DNA from: an uncultured Alistipes sp.
GTDB taxonomy: Bacteria > Bacteroidota > Bacteroidia > Bacteroidales > Rikenellaceae
Direction of reading: 5' to 3'
Length of the DNA: 27,431 nucleotides
NCBI GenBank assembly: GCA_900544265.1
Contig: UQUQ01000030.1
Span: 1 to 27,431 of the forward strand
The notes beneath the pieces are model-generated. The model made no database searches, was not told where the DNA came from, and saw nothing but the letters and a program-made list of their open reading frames with translations. The stretch's first letter is position 1. Every line of letters begins with the position of its first letter. Position numbers and translations under genes: made by a program. This document shows, one piece after another, positions 14,347 through 22,747 of the stretch.

Positions 14347-15678
14347 TTACAGCCGGGCCTTGATGGCTTTCGACTCCTCCTCGTAGCCGGGTTTGTCGAG
14401 CAGGGCGAACATGTTCTTCTTGTAGGCTTCGACGCCGGGCTGATCGAAGGGGTTGACCCCCAGCAGGTAGCCGCTGATGCCGCAGGCCCGCTCGAAGAAG
14501 TAGAGCAGTGCGCCCACCGACTCGGCGTCGATCTGCGGGATCTCGATGCGCAGGTTGGGCACGTCGCCGTCCACGTGGGCCAGCTGCACGCCCAGTTCGG
14601 CCATGCGGTTGACCTCCGAGATGCGCTTGCCGGCCAGGAAGTTCAGTCCGTCGAGGTTCTCCTTGTCGGCCTCGATGACTACCTTCGCGGCGGGCTCAGC
14701 CACCGAGATGATCGTCTCGAAGAGCGTGCGCTCGCCCTGCTGGATGTACTGGCCCATCGAGTGCAGGTCGGCCGTCAGCGTGACGCTGGCCGGGAAGATG
14801 CCCTTGCCCTGCTTGCCCTCGCTCTCGCCGTAGAGCTGCTTCCACCACTCGTTCACGTACTGGAGCCGCGGTTCGTAGGAGCCCAGAATCTCGATCTTCC
14901 TGCCTTCGGCATAGAGGGCGTTGCGCGTGGCGGCGTAGATGGCCGAGGGGTTCTCGTCGAAGGGGACGTCCGTGCCGGTGGCCTGCTCCATCTGCCGTGC
15001 GCCGCGCACCAGGGCTGCGATGTCCACGCCGGCCACGGCCAGCGGCAGCAGCCCGACGGGCGTCAGTACCGAGAAGCGGCCGCCCACGTCGTCGGGAATG
15101 ACGAAGGTCTCGTAGCCCTCGTTCGTGGCGAGGGTCTTCAGTGCGCCGCGGGCCTTGTCCGTGACGGCCACGATGCGCTGGGCGGCCTCCTGCTTGCCGT
15201 AGCGGGCCTCGATCTCGGCCTTGATCAGGCGGAAGGCGATGGCCGGCTCGGTCGTCGTGCCCGACTTCGAGATGACGATGGCGGCGATCGAGTGCTCCTT
15301 CGAGGCCTCCATCAGCGCGTGGATGTAGTCTTCGGAGATGTTCTGTCCGGCGAAGACGACCGTCGGCTCCTGCTGCTCGCGGTGCAGCAGCTTGAACGGG
15401 TCGCTCATGGCCTCGAGTACGGCCTTGGCGCCGAGGTACGAGCCGCCGATGCCGATGCAGATCACCAGATCGGCCTTCGAGCGCAGCCGTGCGGCCGCTG
15501 CCTCGATGGCTGCGATTTCGGCGTCGGAGATCGACGACGGAAGGTGTACCCAGCCCAGGAAGTCGTTGCCGGCCCCTTCGCCCGATTCGAGCAGGGCGTT
15601 GGCGGCCTGTGCCCGGGCCTTCATCTCGGCCGAGAGGGCGATGCCGCTCTTGGCGATGTCGAGTTTCAGTCTTTTCAT
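14347..15678 (-). CDS. pgi: Glucose-6-phosphate isomerase
   Basis: Pgi interconverts glucose 6-phosphate and fructose 6-phosphate in glycolysis and gluconeogenesis. The 443-residue length fits the shorter bacterial form (about 450 residues), not the 550-residue enterobacterial form. Two SIS-type sugar-phosphate domains are seen: [15 protein letters not shown] near 93-107 and [15 protein letters not shown] further on. The signatures [30 protein letters not shown] and [18 protein letters not shown] include the conserved catalytic Glu and the final Lys region. It starts 8 bases after the gpsA stop, so the two are one operon, linking hexose phosphate use with glycerol phosphate for lipids. A strong terminator follows. 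Confidence 0.96.
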   Translation of the reverse strand: MKRLKLDIAKSGIALSAEMKARAQAANALLESGEGAGNDFLGWVHLPSSISDAEIAAIEAAAARLRSKADLVICIGIGGSYLGAKAVLEAMSDPFKLLHREQQEPTVVFAGQNISEDYIHALMEASKEHSIAAIVISKSGTTTEPAIAFRLIKAEIEARYGKQEAAQRIVAVTDKARGALKTLATNEGYETFVIPDDVGGRFSVLTPVGLLPLAVAGVDIAALVRGARQMEQATGTDVPFDENPSAIYAATRNALYAEGRKIEILGSYEPRLQYVNEWWKQLYGESEGKQGKGIFPASVTLTADLHSMGQYIQQGERTLFETIISVAEPAAKVVIEADKENLDGLNFLAGKRISEVNRMAELGVQLAHVDGDVPNLRIEIPQIDAESVGALLYFFERACGISGYLLGVNPFDQPGVEAYKKNMFALLDKPGYEEESKAIKARL

Positions 15679-15686
15679 ATTCGTTT

Positions 15687-16697
15687 TCAGATTAGTTTAA
15701 GTGTCAGTTCTTTCATGCTGCGCCGCGCCGACGCCTGCTCGTAGAGGACCTTGTAGACCATCTCGGCGATCGGCATGTCGACCTGGTGGCGGAAGTTGAT
15801 GTGGCGGATGCATTCGGCGGCGAAGTACCCCTCGGCAACCATCGTCATCTCGTTCAGCGCGCTCTTGACCGTGCATCCGTGGCCAATGAGCAGCCCGAGC
15901 CGCCGGTTGCGGCTGTAGACCGAGTAGCACGTGACGAGCAGGTCGCCCAGGTAGGCCGAGACCTGCGTGTTGCGCCCTTCGGCCGGGTAGCTCTCCTCCA
16001 GGAAGCGCGTCATCTCGCCCGCGCAGTTGGCGATCAGCACGGCGAGGAAGTTGTCTCCGTAGCCCAGCCCCACGGCGATGCCGACGGCCAGGGCGTAGAT
16101 GTTCTTCAGGATGGCGCCGTACTCGATGCCGTAGAGGTCGGTCGAGTAGCTCAGCCGGATGTAGTCGGTGGCAAATTTCGAGCCGATGATCCGCGCATTC
16201 TCCGGATCGGTGCATGCGACGGTCAGGTAGGAGAGCTTGCCGCGCGATACCTCCTCTGCGTGCGAGGGCCCCGAGAAGAGGCCGATCTGCTTGTACGACA
16301 GCCCGTAGTGGTCGTGGATGTATTCGGCGACGGTCTGGTAGTCGCCCGGGACGATGCCCTTGATGGCCGAGACGATGAACTTGTCGTCGAGCGGCTCGGT
16401 CAGCGGCTCGAGAAAGGTCTTCAGGTAGGCCGACGGGGTGGCCAGGACGAGGATCTCGGCATTGCGCACCACCTCGTTCAGGTCGTCCGACGGGGCGATG
16501 CGCGTGCGGTCGAACTCCAGGTCGCTCACGTAGCGGGGGTTGCGCCCCTCGGTGCGCAGCCCTTCGAGCACCTCGGGGTTGCGGACGTACCATCCGACGC
16601 AGGGTTCGTTGGCGGAGAGCAGCCCCGCAATGGCCGTGGCCCAGCTTCCGTATCCGATCACGGCGCAGCGCGCCTCTTTTCCGATTTTATGATTCAT
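15687..16697 (-). CDS. gpsA: NAD(P)-dependent glycerol-3-phosphate dehydrogenase
   Basis: GpsA reduces dihydroxyacetone phosphate to sn-glycerol 3-phosphate, the backbone for phospholipids. The 336-residue protein begins with a Rossmann fold ([15 protein letters not shown], GxGxxA at 15-20), has the substrate-site Lys113 in SAIKGI and [10 protein letters not shown] at 141-150. Its catalytic Lys198 lies in [14 protein letters not shown], followed by [11 protein letters not shown]. Length and motifs are normal. It is the first gene of the gpsA-pgi operon and has an exact -7 box about 27 bases upstream. It diverges from mreB across a 199-base AT-rich region, so phospholipid precursor supply and cell-shape genes sit back to back. 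Confidence 0.95.
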   Translation of the reverse strand: MNHKIGKEARCAVIGYGSWATAIAGLLSANEPCVGWYVRNPEVLEGLRTEGRNPRYVSDLEFDRTRIAPSDDLNEVVRNAEILVLATPSAYLKTFLEPLTEPLDDKFIVSAIKGIVPGDYQTVAEYIHDHYGLSYKQIGLFSGPSHAEEVSRGKLSYLTVACTDPENARIIGSKFATDYIRLSYSTDLYGIEYGAILKNIYALAVGIAVGLGYGDNFLAVLIANCAGEMTRFLEESYPAEGRNTQVSAYLGDLLVTCYSVYSRNRRLGLLIGHGCTVKSALNEMTMVAEGYFAAECIRHINFRHQVDMPIAEMVYKVLYEQASARRSMKELTLKLI

Positions 16698-16723
16698 GCC
16701 GTGGGGTCTCTGGTTTCGTGATA

Positions 16724-16731
16724 CAAATGTA
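16724..16731 (-). promoter_or_regulatory. -7 box of gpsA-pgi
   Basis: Read leftward the bases are TACATTTG, an exact TAnnTTTG match, 27 bases before the gpsA ATG. A long A/T stretch lies immediately upstream of it. Confidence 0.65.
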
Positions 16732-16777
16732 ATTAAAAAAAATTAGAAAAAAACAGAAATTTTCCATGCCTTTTTGT

Positions 16778-16785
16778 TACCTTTG
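16778..16785 (+). promoter_or_regulatory. -7 box of the mreB operon
   Basis: TACCTTTG is an exact TAnnTTTG match. Transcription from it would give a leader of about 105 bases before the mreB ATG. The -33 TTTG is not obvious; the region behind is A/T-rich. Confidence 0.65.
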
Positions 16786-16787
16786 TC

Positions 16788-16848
16788 CGGATATGTCTAT
16801 GCGGGAGCCGCGGCGGATGCGGCGGTGCGCCCGGTTGCGGCATATCCG
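16788..16848 (+). promoter_or_regulatory. Possible structured leader of mreB
   Basis: CGGATATG (16788-16795) and CATATCCG (16841-16848) are perfect 8-base complements that close a 45-base GC-rich loop able to form inner helices. They begin right at the expected transcription start. The remaining 48 bases to the ATG are AT-rich and unstructured. This could stabilise the mRNA or control mreB expression; it matches no riboswitch I know. Confidence 0.35.
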
Positions 16849-16896
16849 CTTGATTCAGAATAATTTGGTGAAACATATTTAGTTGGGTGTAGCATT

Positions 16897-17916
16897 ATGG
16901 GCATTTTTTCACTGACGCAGGAATTGGCCATCGACCTCGGAACGGCCAATACGCTGATAATCTATAACGGGAAGGTCGTCGTCGACGAACCCTCGATCGT
17001 GGCGCTCGACGTCCACACGGGCAAGCTGGTCGCCATCGGGCACCAGGCGCGGCAGATGCACGAGAAGACCAACCCGAACATCAAGACGATCCGTCCGCTC
17101 AAGGACGGCGTGATCGCCGACTTCAACGCCACGGAGCTCATGCTGCGCGGCATGATCAAGAAGGTCAAGACCTCGGGCAGCCTCTTTGCGCCGTCGCTGC
17201 GCATGGTGATCTGCATCCCGTCGGGCTCGACCAACGTCGAGATCCGTGCCGTGCGCGACTCGGCCGAACATGCCGGAGGCCGCGAGGTCTACATGATCTA
17301 CGAACCGATGGCCGCGGCGCTCGGCGCCGGGCTCGACGTCGAGGCGCCCGAGGGCAACATGGTCATCGACATCGGCGGCGGTACGACCGAGATCGCCTGC
17401 ATCTCGCTGGGCGGCATCGTCTGCTCGGAGTCGATCAACATCGCCGGCGACGTCTTCACGGCCGACATCCAGAGCTACGTGCGCCAGCAGCACAACATCC
17501 GCATCGGCGAGCGCACGGCCGAGTCGATCAAGTGCTCGATCGGTGCCGCGATCTCCGACCTGGAGCAGGAGCCCGAGGACTACGTCGTGACGGGTCCCAA
17601 CATGCTCACGGCGCTGCCGCAGACCGTCTCGCTGTCGTACAGCGAGATCGCCTACGCGCTCGAGAAGTCGATCTCGAAGATCGACGCCGCGCTGATGAAA
17701 GTGCTCGAGTCGATGCCCCCCGAGCTGTATGCCGACATCGTGAAGAACGGCATCTACCTGGCCGGCGGCGGCGCCCTGATCAAGGGCCTCGACCGTCGTC
17801 TGAACGAGAAGACCGGCATCCCGTTCCACATCGCCGAGGACCCGCTGCGTGCCATTGCGCGCGGTACGGGCATCGCGCTGAAGAACATCAACCGCTTCTC
17901 CTTCCTGATGAAGTAG
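16897..17916 (+). CDS. mreB: MreB, actin-like rod-shape protein
   Basis: MreB polymerises on the inner face of the membrane and steers the RodA-PBP2 wall-synthesis complex along the side wall. The 339-residue protein has the actin-fold ATP-binding signatures: DLGTANTLI at 13-21 (phosphate 1), DIGGGTTEIA at 158-167 (phosphate 2), YEPMAAALGAGLD near 135-147, and LAGGGALIKGLDRRL near the C terminus (adenosine motif). The length equals that of classical MreB. It heads the mre-mrd cluster; 189 bases, including a hairpin, separate it from mreC, whereas later genes overlap, so mreB may be expressed at a different level from the rest. Confidence 0.97.
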   Translation: MGIFSLTQELAIDLGTANTLIIYNGKVVVDEPSIVALDVHTGKLVAIGHQARQMHEKTNPNIKTIRPLKDGVIADFNATELMLRGMIKKVKTSGSLFAPSLRMVICIPSGSTNVEIRAVRDSAEHAGGREVYMIYEPMAAALGAGLDVEAPEGNMVIDIGGGTTEIACISLGGIVCSESINIAGDVFTADIQSYVRQQHNIRIGERTAESIKCSIGAAISDLEQEPEDYVVTGPNMLTALPQTVSLSYSEIAYALEKSISKIDAALMKVLESMPPELYADIVKNGIYLAGGGALIKGLDRRLNEKTGIPFHIAEDPLRAIARGTGIALKNINRFSFLMK

Positions 17917-18105
17917 GGGATGGCCGGTGGTGCGCTCGTCCCTTAGGCCGGTCTCGTGCGGGCATCCGGCCGGTCGCAGCGGCGAACGAAACAGGATTGC
18001 GGGCCCCGGGTCCGCAATCTTGACTTAAAAATGACTGTCTGACAGATAAACAAACGCGCGTTCGGATCGGGTCCGGCCGCAACGGCCCGGGCGGACGCAA
18101 TCGAC
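17917..18105 (+). other. mreB-mreC spacer with hairpins
   Basis: The 189-base gap contains GATTGCGG (17995-18002) and CCGCAATC (18012-18019), an 8-bp stem followed by only two T residues, and the small palindrome CTGTCTGACAG (18035-18045). No coding frame or exact -7 box is seen. The hairpin could attenuate transcription or mark an mRNA processing site between mreB and the downstream genes. Confidence 0.45.
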
Positions 18106-18960
18106 ATGCGGAAACTGATCGAATTCATACGCAGCGTCTACGTCGTGGTGCTGTTCATCGTGCTGGAAGTGGCGGCCGTCAGCTACTACGCCCGCTCGAC
18201 GCACTATACGGAGGCCCGGCTGCTGGCCCGCTCCAACCGCGTGATCGGCGGCGTGCACAGCCTCTTCGCCGACGTGCGCCACTACTTCACGCTCGGCGGC
18301 GAGAACCGCCGGCTGCTGGCCCGCGTCGCCGAGCTCGAGGAGCGCCTGGCCCGCTACGACGAGGCGGAGAACTACGCCCGGCTGGACAGCTACCTGCAGG
18401 ACATCGGCGAATCGAAATACCACTTCGCCACGGCCACGGTCGTGGGCAACTCGGTCAACCGGTCGCGCAACCTGCTGACGCTCAACCGCGGCCGCCGCGA
18501 CGGCGTCACGGAGGAGATGGGCGTGCTGTCGCCCGACGGCGCCATGGTCGGCTACGTCGTCGCCTGCACGGAGCGCTACTCGGTGGCCATGTCGGTCCTG
18601 AACACCTCGTTCCGCGCCAGCGGCAAGCTCGTCGGCTCGGACTACTTCGGCTCGGTCTACTGGGACGGGGTCGACCCCCACGTGGTGGTGCTGGGCGACC
18701 TGTCCAAGTATGCCGAACCCCGGCCCGGGCAGGAGGTCGTCACGGCCGGTTTCTCACAGTTCTTCCCCGCCGAGGTGCTCATCGGCTGGGTCGAGAGCGC
18801 CGAGCTCAACGAGACCGGCACGGCCTACACGGTGCGGGTGCGCCTTGCGGCCGAAATCTCCCGGCTGTCGGACGTCGTGCTGGTCTGCAACCGCGATCAA
18901 TATGAAATCCGCGACCTGGAGCAGAGCGACCAGGTCGAACAACATATCAGACTGGACTGA
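18106..18960 (+). CDS. mreC: MreC, rod-shape scaffold protein
   Basis: MreC is a periplasmic scaffold anchored in the inner membrane that activates PBP2 in the elongasome. The 284-residue product has a short cytosolic N terminus, one membrane helix at about 10-26, a heptad-like coiled coil near 60-85 (RRLLARVAELEERLARYDEAE), and the paired beta-barrel region from about 105. The latter shows ATVVGNSVNRSRNLLTLNRGRRDGV and GVLSPDGAMVGYV, the classical MreC core. Its TGA stop overlaps the mreD ATG by one base (TGATG). Size is normal for Bacteroidetes. The neighbours mreB, mreD, PBP2 and rodA confirm the role. Confidence 0.94.
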   Translation: MRKLIEFIRSVYVVVLFIVLEVAAVSYYARSTHYTEARLLARSNRVIGGVHSLFADVRHYFTLGGENRRLLARVAELEERLARYDEAENYARLDSYLQDIGESKYHFATATVVGNSVNRSRNLLTLNRGRRDGVTEEMGVLSPDGAMVGYVVACTERYSVAMSVLNTSFRASGKLVGSDYFGSVYWDGVDPHVVVLGDLSKYAEPRPGQEVVTAGFSQFFPAEVLIGWVESAELNETGTAYTVRVRLAAEISRLSDVVLVCNRDQYEIRDLEQSDQVEQHIRLD

Positions 18961-19478
18961 TGTATCGGACACTTCCCTATCTGGCTCTCTTTGCCGCGAC
19001 GGTGCTGCTGCAGGTTTTCCTGTTCGACAACCTCTCGATCAGCGTCTACTGCAATCCGCTGATCTACGTGGCCTTCCTTGTCCTGCTGCCGATGGAGTCG
19101 AAACCCGTGGCCGTGCTGCTCGCGGGCTTCGTCCTGGGGGTGGTGATGGACCTCGCCATGGGCTCCGCGGGCATCAATACCATCGCCACGCTGCCGGTCG
19201 CCTTCCTGCGTCCGACGCTCATCGGCCTGCTCTACGGACGTGACGACGCCCGCGAGGCGGGAGTCCCCTCGCCCGAGCGGCTCGGCAAGCGCGCCTTTGC
19301 GGAGTACCTCGTGGCCATGGTCCTGCTGCACCATGCACTCTTCTTCCTGCTGGAGGCCCTTTCGTGGGCCCATGTGCTGCACACGCTTGTGCGCATCCTC
19401 GTGAGCAGCGCCGTGAGCGTGGGCTTCATCTGGCTCATCATGCGGATCTTCACCGCCAAACTCCCCGCACGCGTATGA
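18960..19478 (+). CDS. mreD: MreD-like inner-membrane protein
   Basis: The 172-residue product is nearly all hydrophobic, with about five to six membrane helices, including the N-terminal LPYLALFAATVLLQVFLFD and VAVLLAGFVLGVVMDLAMGS. MreD sequences are poorly conserved, so the call rests on size, helix pattern and its place between mreC and the PBP2 gene. MreD is an inner-membrane partner of MreC in side-wall growth. It overlaps mreC by one base and the PBP2 gene by four (ATGA), so the three are probably translated together. Confidence 0.88.
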   Translation: MYRTLPYLALFAATVLLQVFLFDNLSISVYCNPLIYVAFLVLLPMESKPVAVLLAGFVLGVVMDLAMGSAGINTIATLPVAFLRPTLIGLLYGRDDAREAGVPSPERLGKRAFAEYLVAMVLLHHALFFLLEALSWAHVLHTLVRILVSSAVSVGFIWLIMRIFTAKLPARV

Positions 19479-21307
19479 CGACCGGAGGCGAGAGTTTCAA
19501 GCGGATGCGCACCCTGCAGGGGGTCGTGATCTTCATCTTCCTCGTGCTGGTCGGGCGCCTGGCCTACCTCCAGCTCTTCGACACGCGCTACGCCGAGCTG
19601 GCGCGGGCCAACGTGCTGCGGCACGTCGTGCAGTACCCGCCGCGCGGCGAGGTCTTCGACCGCAACGGCGAGTATCTCGTGCAGAGCCGCGAGTGCTACG
19701 ACCTGATGGTCATCTACCGCGAGATCGACCGCCAGGGATTCGACACGGCGCGGCTGTGCGAGGTGGTCGGCATCACACCCGAGAAGCTGCGGCGCGAGCT
19801 CTCGAACGCCCGCATGCGGCCACGGGCGCCGCGCGTCGTGACGAGCTACCTCTCCAAGGAGGAGAAGCTGCGCTTCGACGAGTGCAACTTCCGCGGCTTC
19901 TATACCGTCTACCGTACCGTGCGCAGCTACCCGCGCAAGATCGGCGGCAACCTGCTGGGCTACGTCGGCGAGGTGACGGCCGACATGATCAAGCGCTACC
20001 CGTCGTACAAGGCGGGCGACTACGTCGGCATGAGCGGCGTGGAGTCGGCCTACGAACCGCTGCTCAAGGGCGAGAAGGGGGTGAAGATCCAGGAGATCGA
20101 CACCCACGGCGCCATCAAGGGCTCCTACATGAACGGCCGCTACGACTCGCTGCCCGTCGCCGGGAAGTACATCGTCTCGACGATCGACGCGCGGCTGCAG
20201 CTGCTCGGCGAGGAGCTCATGCGGGGCAAGGTCGGGGCCGCCGTGGCGATCGAACCCTCGACGGGCGAGATTCTGATGATGGTCTCGTCGCCGTCGTATG
20301 ATCCCGACGAGCTGGTGGGACGGCAGCGGGGCAACAACTACATGAAGATGCTCTATAACAAGCGCCACCCGCTCTTCAACCGCGCCGTGAAGGCGAAGTA
20401 CCCGCCGGGCTCGACCTTCAAGCTGGTGCAGGGGCTCATCGGCCTGCAGGAGGGGGTGCTGCACCCCACGGACCTCCACCCCTGCCACATGGGCTACCAG
20501 GCCGGGCGGCTGAAGATGGGGTGCCACTCGCACGCCTCGCCGCTCGATTTGCGCTTTGCCGTCGCGACGTCGTGCAACGCCTACTTCTGCTACGTCTTCC
20601 GCGACATTCTGGACAACCCGCGCTACGGCAGCGTCAAGGAGGGCTTCGACGTCTGGCGCAGGTATGTCGAGAGCTTCGGCTTCGGCCGCAAGCTGGGCTC
20701 GGACTTCCTCGACGAGGGGGTGGGCTACGTGCCCGACCGTTCGTTCTACGACCGGGCCTACCGCGGGTCGTGGAACTCGCTCACGGTGCTCTCGCTCTCG
20801 ATCGGACAGGGCGAGCTGGGCTGCACGCCCCTGCAGCTGGCCAACCTCGCGGCCATTGTCGCCAACCGCGGCTACTACTACATCCCGCACATCGTCAAGC
20901 GCATCGAGGGGCAGGACTCGCTCGACCGCCGCTTCTACGAACGCCACTATACGATGGTCGACCCCAAGTATTTCGAGCCGATTGTCGACGGCATGTGGCG
21001 GGGCGTGAACCGGCCCGGCGGCACGTCGTGGCGCGCACAGCTGGAGGGGCTCGACGTCTGCGGCAAGACCGGCACGGCGCAGAACCCCCACGGACGCGAC
21101 CACTCGACGTTCCTCTCCTTCGCACCGAAGGACAACCCGAAGATCGCCATCTCGGTCTATGTCGAGAACGGCGGCTTCGGCGCGACGATCGCCCTGCCGA
21201 TCGCCAGCCTGCTCGAGGAGTACTACCTGACGGACACGATCCGCCGTCCGGAGCTCGTCGAATATGTCAAGAACATGCAAATCCACTATCCGGCCTATGA
21301 CCGCTGA
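19475..21307 (+). CDS. mrdA: Penicillin-binding protein 2, elongation transpeptidase
   Basis: PBP2 cross-links peptidoglycan during side-wall growth, in complex with RodA. I start at the ATG at 19475, which overlaps the mreD stop; upstream residues are a shadow of mreD. The 610-residue protein has one membrane anchor (about 15-33), a PBP dimerisation/pedestal region (PPRGEVFDRNGEYL at 55-68) and a transpeptidase domain. The latter has the catalytic Ser in STFK (313-316), SCN at 366-368 and KTGTAQ at 531-536. Between the first two motifs, Cys337, Cys350, His351 and His353 may form a metal site like the zinc site reported in some PBP2 structures. It overlaps rodA by 11 bases. Confidence 0.95.
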   Translation: MTTGGESFKRMRTLQGVVIFIFLVLVGRLAYLQLFDTRYAELARANVLRHVVQYPPRGEVFDRNGEYLVQSRECYDLMVIYREIDRQGFDTARLCEVVGITPEKLRRELSNARMRPRAPRVVTSYLSKEEKLRFDECNFRGFYTVYRTVRSYPRKIGGNLLGYVGEVTADMIKRYPSYKAGDYVGMSGVESAYEPLLKGEKGVKIQEIDTHGAIKGSYMNGRYDSLPVAGKYIVSTIDARLQLLGEELMRGKVGAAVAIEPSTGEILMMVSSPSYDPDELVGRQRGNNYMKMLYNKRHPLFNRAVKAKYPPGSTFKLVQGLIGLQEGVLHPTDLHPCHMGYQAGRLKMGCHSHASPLDLRFAVATSCNAYFCYVFRDILDNPRYGSVKEGFDVWRRYVESFGFGRKLGSDFLDEGVGYVPDRSFYDRAYRGSWNSLTVLSLSIGQGELGCTPLQLANLAAIVANRGYYYIPHIVKRIEGQDSLDRRFYERHYTMVDPKYFEPIVDGMWRGVNRPGGTSWRAQLEGLDVCGKTGTAQNPHGRDHSTFLSFAPKDNPKIAISVYVENGGFGATIALPIASLLEEYYLTDTIRRPELVEYVKNMQIHYPAYDR

Positions 21308-22739
21308 TCGCTCGAACGGAATCTTCTACGGCGTGGACCGCTGGACGGTCCTGCTCTACGTGCTGATCGTCCTCGCGGGCTGGGTGTCGATCACCTCGGC
21401 CTCCTACGAGGAGGGGACGGGCAGCCTCTTCTCCTTCTCGCACTTCTACATGAAGCAGTTGGTCTGGATCGGCGTGGCGTGGGTCACGGCGCTCGTCGTG
21501 CTGCTGCTCGACGAACGCTTCTACCACATGTTCGCCTATCCGGCCTACTTCGCCGGTCTGGCGCTGCTCGTCGCGGCGCTGCTCTTCGGCCGCGAGGTCA
21601 ACGGCGCCAAGGCGTGGTTCGAGTTCGGCTCGCTGCGCGTGCAGCCCGTCGAGTTCGCCAAGATCGCCACGGCGCTGGCCCTGGCCCGCGTCATGAGCAA
21701 CTACTCCTTCTCGATCAACCGGCCATCGGATCTGGTGAAGGTCGGACTGGTCATCTGCATCCCGCTGGGAATCATCATCCTGCAGAACGATACCGGCTCG
21801 GGCATCGTCCTCTGCTCGTTCCTCTTCGTGCTCTACCGCGAGGGGCTCAACAAGTGGCTGTGCATCCCCGTGCTGATGATCGCCGCGCTGTTCATCGTCT
21901 CGTTCCTGCTCTCACCCACGACGCTGCTCGTGCTGGTGATCCTCGTCTGCACCTTCTCCGAGGCGATGATGAACGGCCACTGGCGCTCGCGCATCATCTA
22001 CCTCGCGTCGCTGGCCCTGGCGTCGATCCTGCTGTGCGTCGTGATGCACCTGATCGCCCCCGGCGCGATGGACATCCACGCCTGCCTGCTGACCGTGACG
22101 CTGCTGTCGCTCGTCGTCGTGGCGGTCTACGCCTACCGGGCCAACCTGCAGAACATCTTCCTGACGATGGGGCTGTTCCTGATGACGATCGTCTTCCTGC
22201 CGACGACCGACTACATCTTCAACTCGATCCTCAAGCAGCACCAGCAGAACCGCATCCTGAGTTTCCTGGGCATCATCAGCGATCCGCTCGGCACGGACTA
22301 CAACGTCAACCAGTCGAAGATCGCCATCGGCTCGGGCGGCCTGCTGGGCAAGGGCTTCCTGCAGGGCACGCAGATCAAGTACGGCTTCGTGCCCGAACGC
22401 CACACGGACTTCATCTTCTGCACGGTGGGCGAGGAGTGGGGCTTCCTGGGCACGACGCTGCTGCTCACGCTGCTCTGCCTGCTCATCCTGCGCCTGATGC
22501 GCATGGGTGAACGGCAGGAGGAGCCCTTCGGGCGGATCTACTGCTATTGCGTGGCGTCGATCCTGCTCTTCCACGTGCTGGTCAACGTCGGCATGACCAT
22601 CGGGCTGATGCCCGTGATGGGCATTCCGCTGCCGTTCATGAGCTACGGCGGCTCGTCGCTCATCGCCTTCACGATCCTGCTATTCATCGCCGTGCGGCTC
22701 GACGCCTCGACGCGGCAGTTTTCCATAAACAAATTCTGA
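21297..22739 (+). CDS. rodA: RodA, SEDS peptidoglycan glycosyltransferase
   Basis: RodA polymerises lipid II into glycan strands for PBP2 to cross-link. The ATG at 21297 overlaps the PBP2 gene end (ATGACCGCTGA). The SEDS signatures are complete: RVQPVEFAKIATAL near 114-127, QNDTGSG at 163-169, QSKIAIGSGGLLGKGFLQGTQ at 339-359, PERHTDFIF with Asp371 as the catalytic Asp by comparison with E. coli, and PFMSYGGSS at the end. At 480 residues it is about 110 longer than E. coli RodA. The extra length lies mostly between about 185 and 305, and adds hydrophobic segments that suggest additional membrane helices. The following ATPase gene starts 8 bases downstream. Confidence 0.95.
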   Translation: MTADRSNGIFYGVDRWTVLLYVLIVLAGWVSITSASYEEGTGSLFSFSHFYMKQLVWIGVAWVTALVVLLLDERFYHMFAYPAYFAGLALLVAALLFGREVNGAKAWFEFGSLRVQPVEFAKIATALALARVMSNYSFSINRPSDLVKVGLVICIPLGIIILQNDTGSGIVLCSFLFVLYREGLNKWLCIPVLMIAALFIVSFLLSPTTLLVLVILVCTFSEAMMNGHWRSRIIYLASLALASILLCVVMHLIAPGAMDIHACLLTVTLLSLVVVAVYAYRANLQNIFLTMGLFLMTIVFLPTTDYIFNSILKQHQQNRILSFLGIISDPLGTDYNVNQSKIAIGSGGLLGKGFLQGTQIKYGFVPERHTDFIFCTVGEEWGFLGTTLLLTLLCLLILRLMRMGERQEEPFGRIYCYCVASILLFHVLVNVGMTIGLMPVMGIPLPFMSYGGSSLIAFTILLFIAVRLDASTRQFSINKF

Positions 22740-22747
22740 AACCTCCC

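Noticed and set aside
15697..16593. 298-codon frame on the same strand as gpsA in another phase
   Set aside because: It lies wholly within gpsA, is Arg/Pro/His-rich, and has no motif; not evidence of an overlapping gene.
18021..18056. TTGACT followed by ATAAAC, resembling an E. coli-type promoter before mreC
   Set aside because: The Bacteroidetes primary sigma factor uses TTTG/TAnnTTTG, and no exact -7 box of that type occurs here.
19232..21286. 684-codon minus-strand frame opposite mreD and PBP2
   Set aside because: Antisense to two confident genes, compositionally a shadow.
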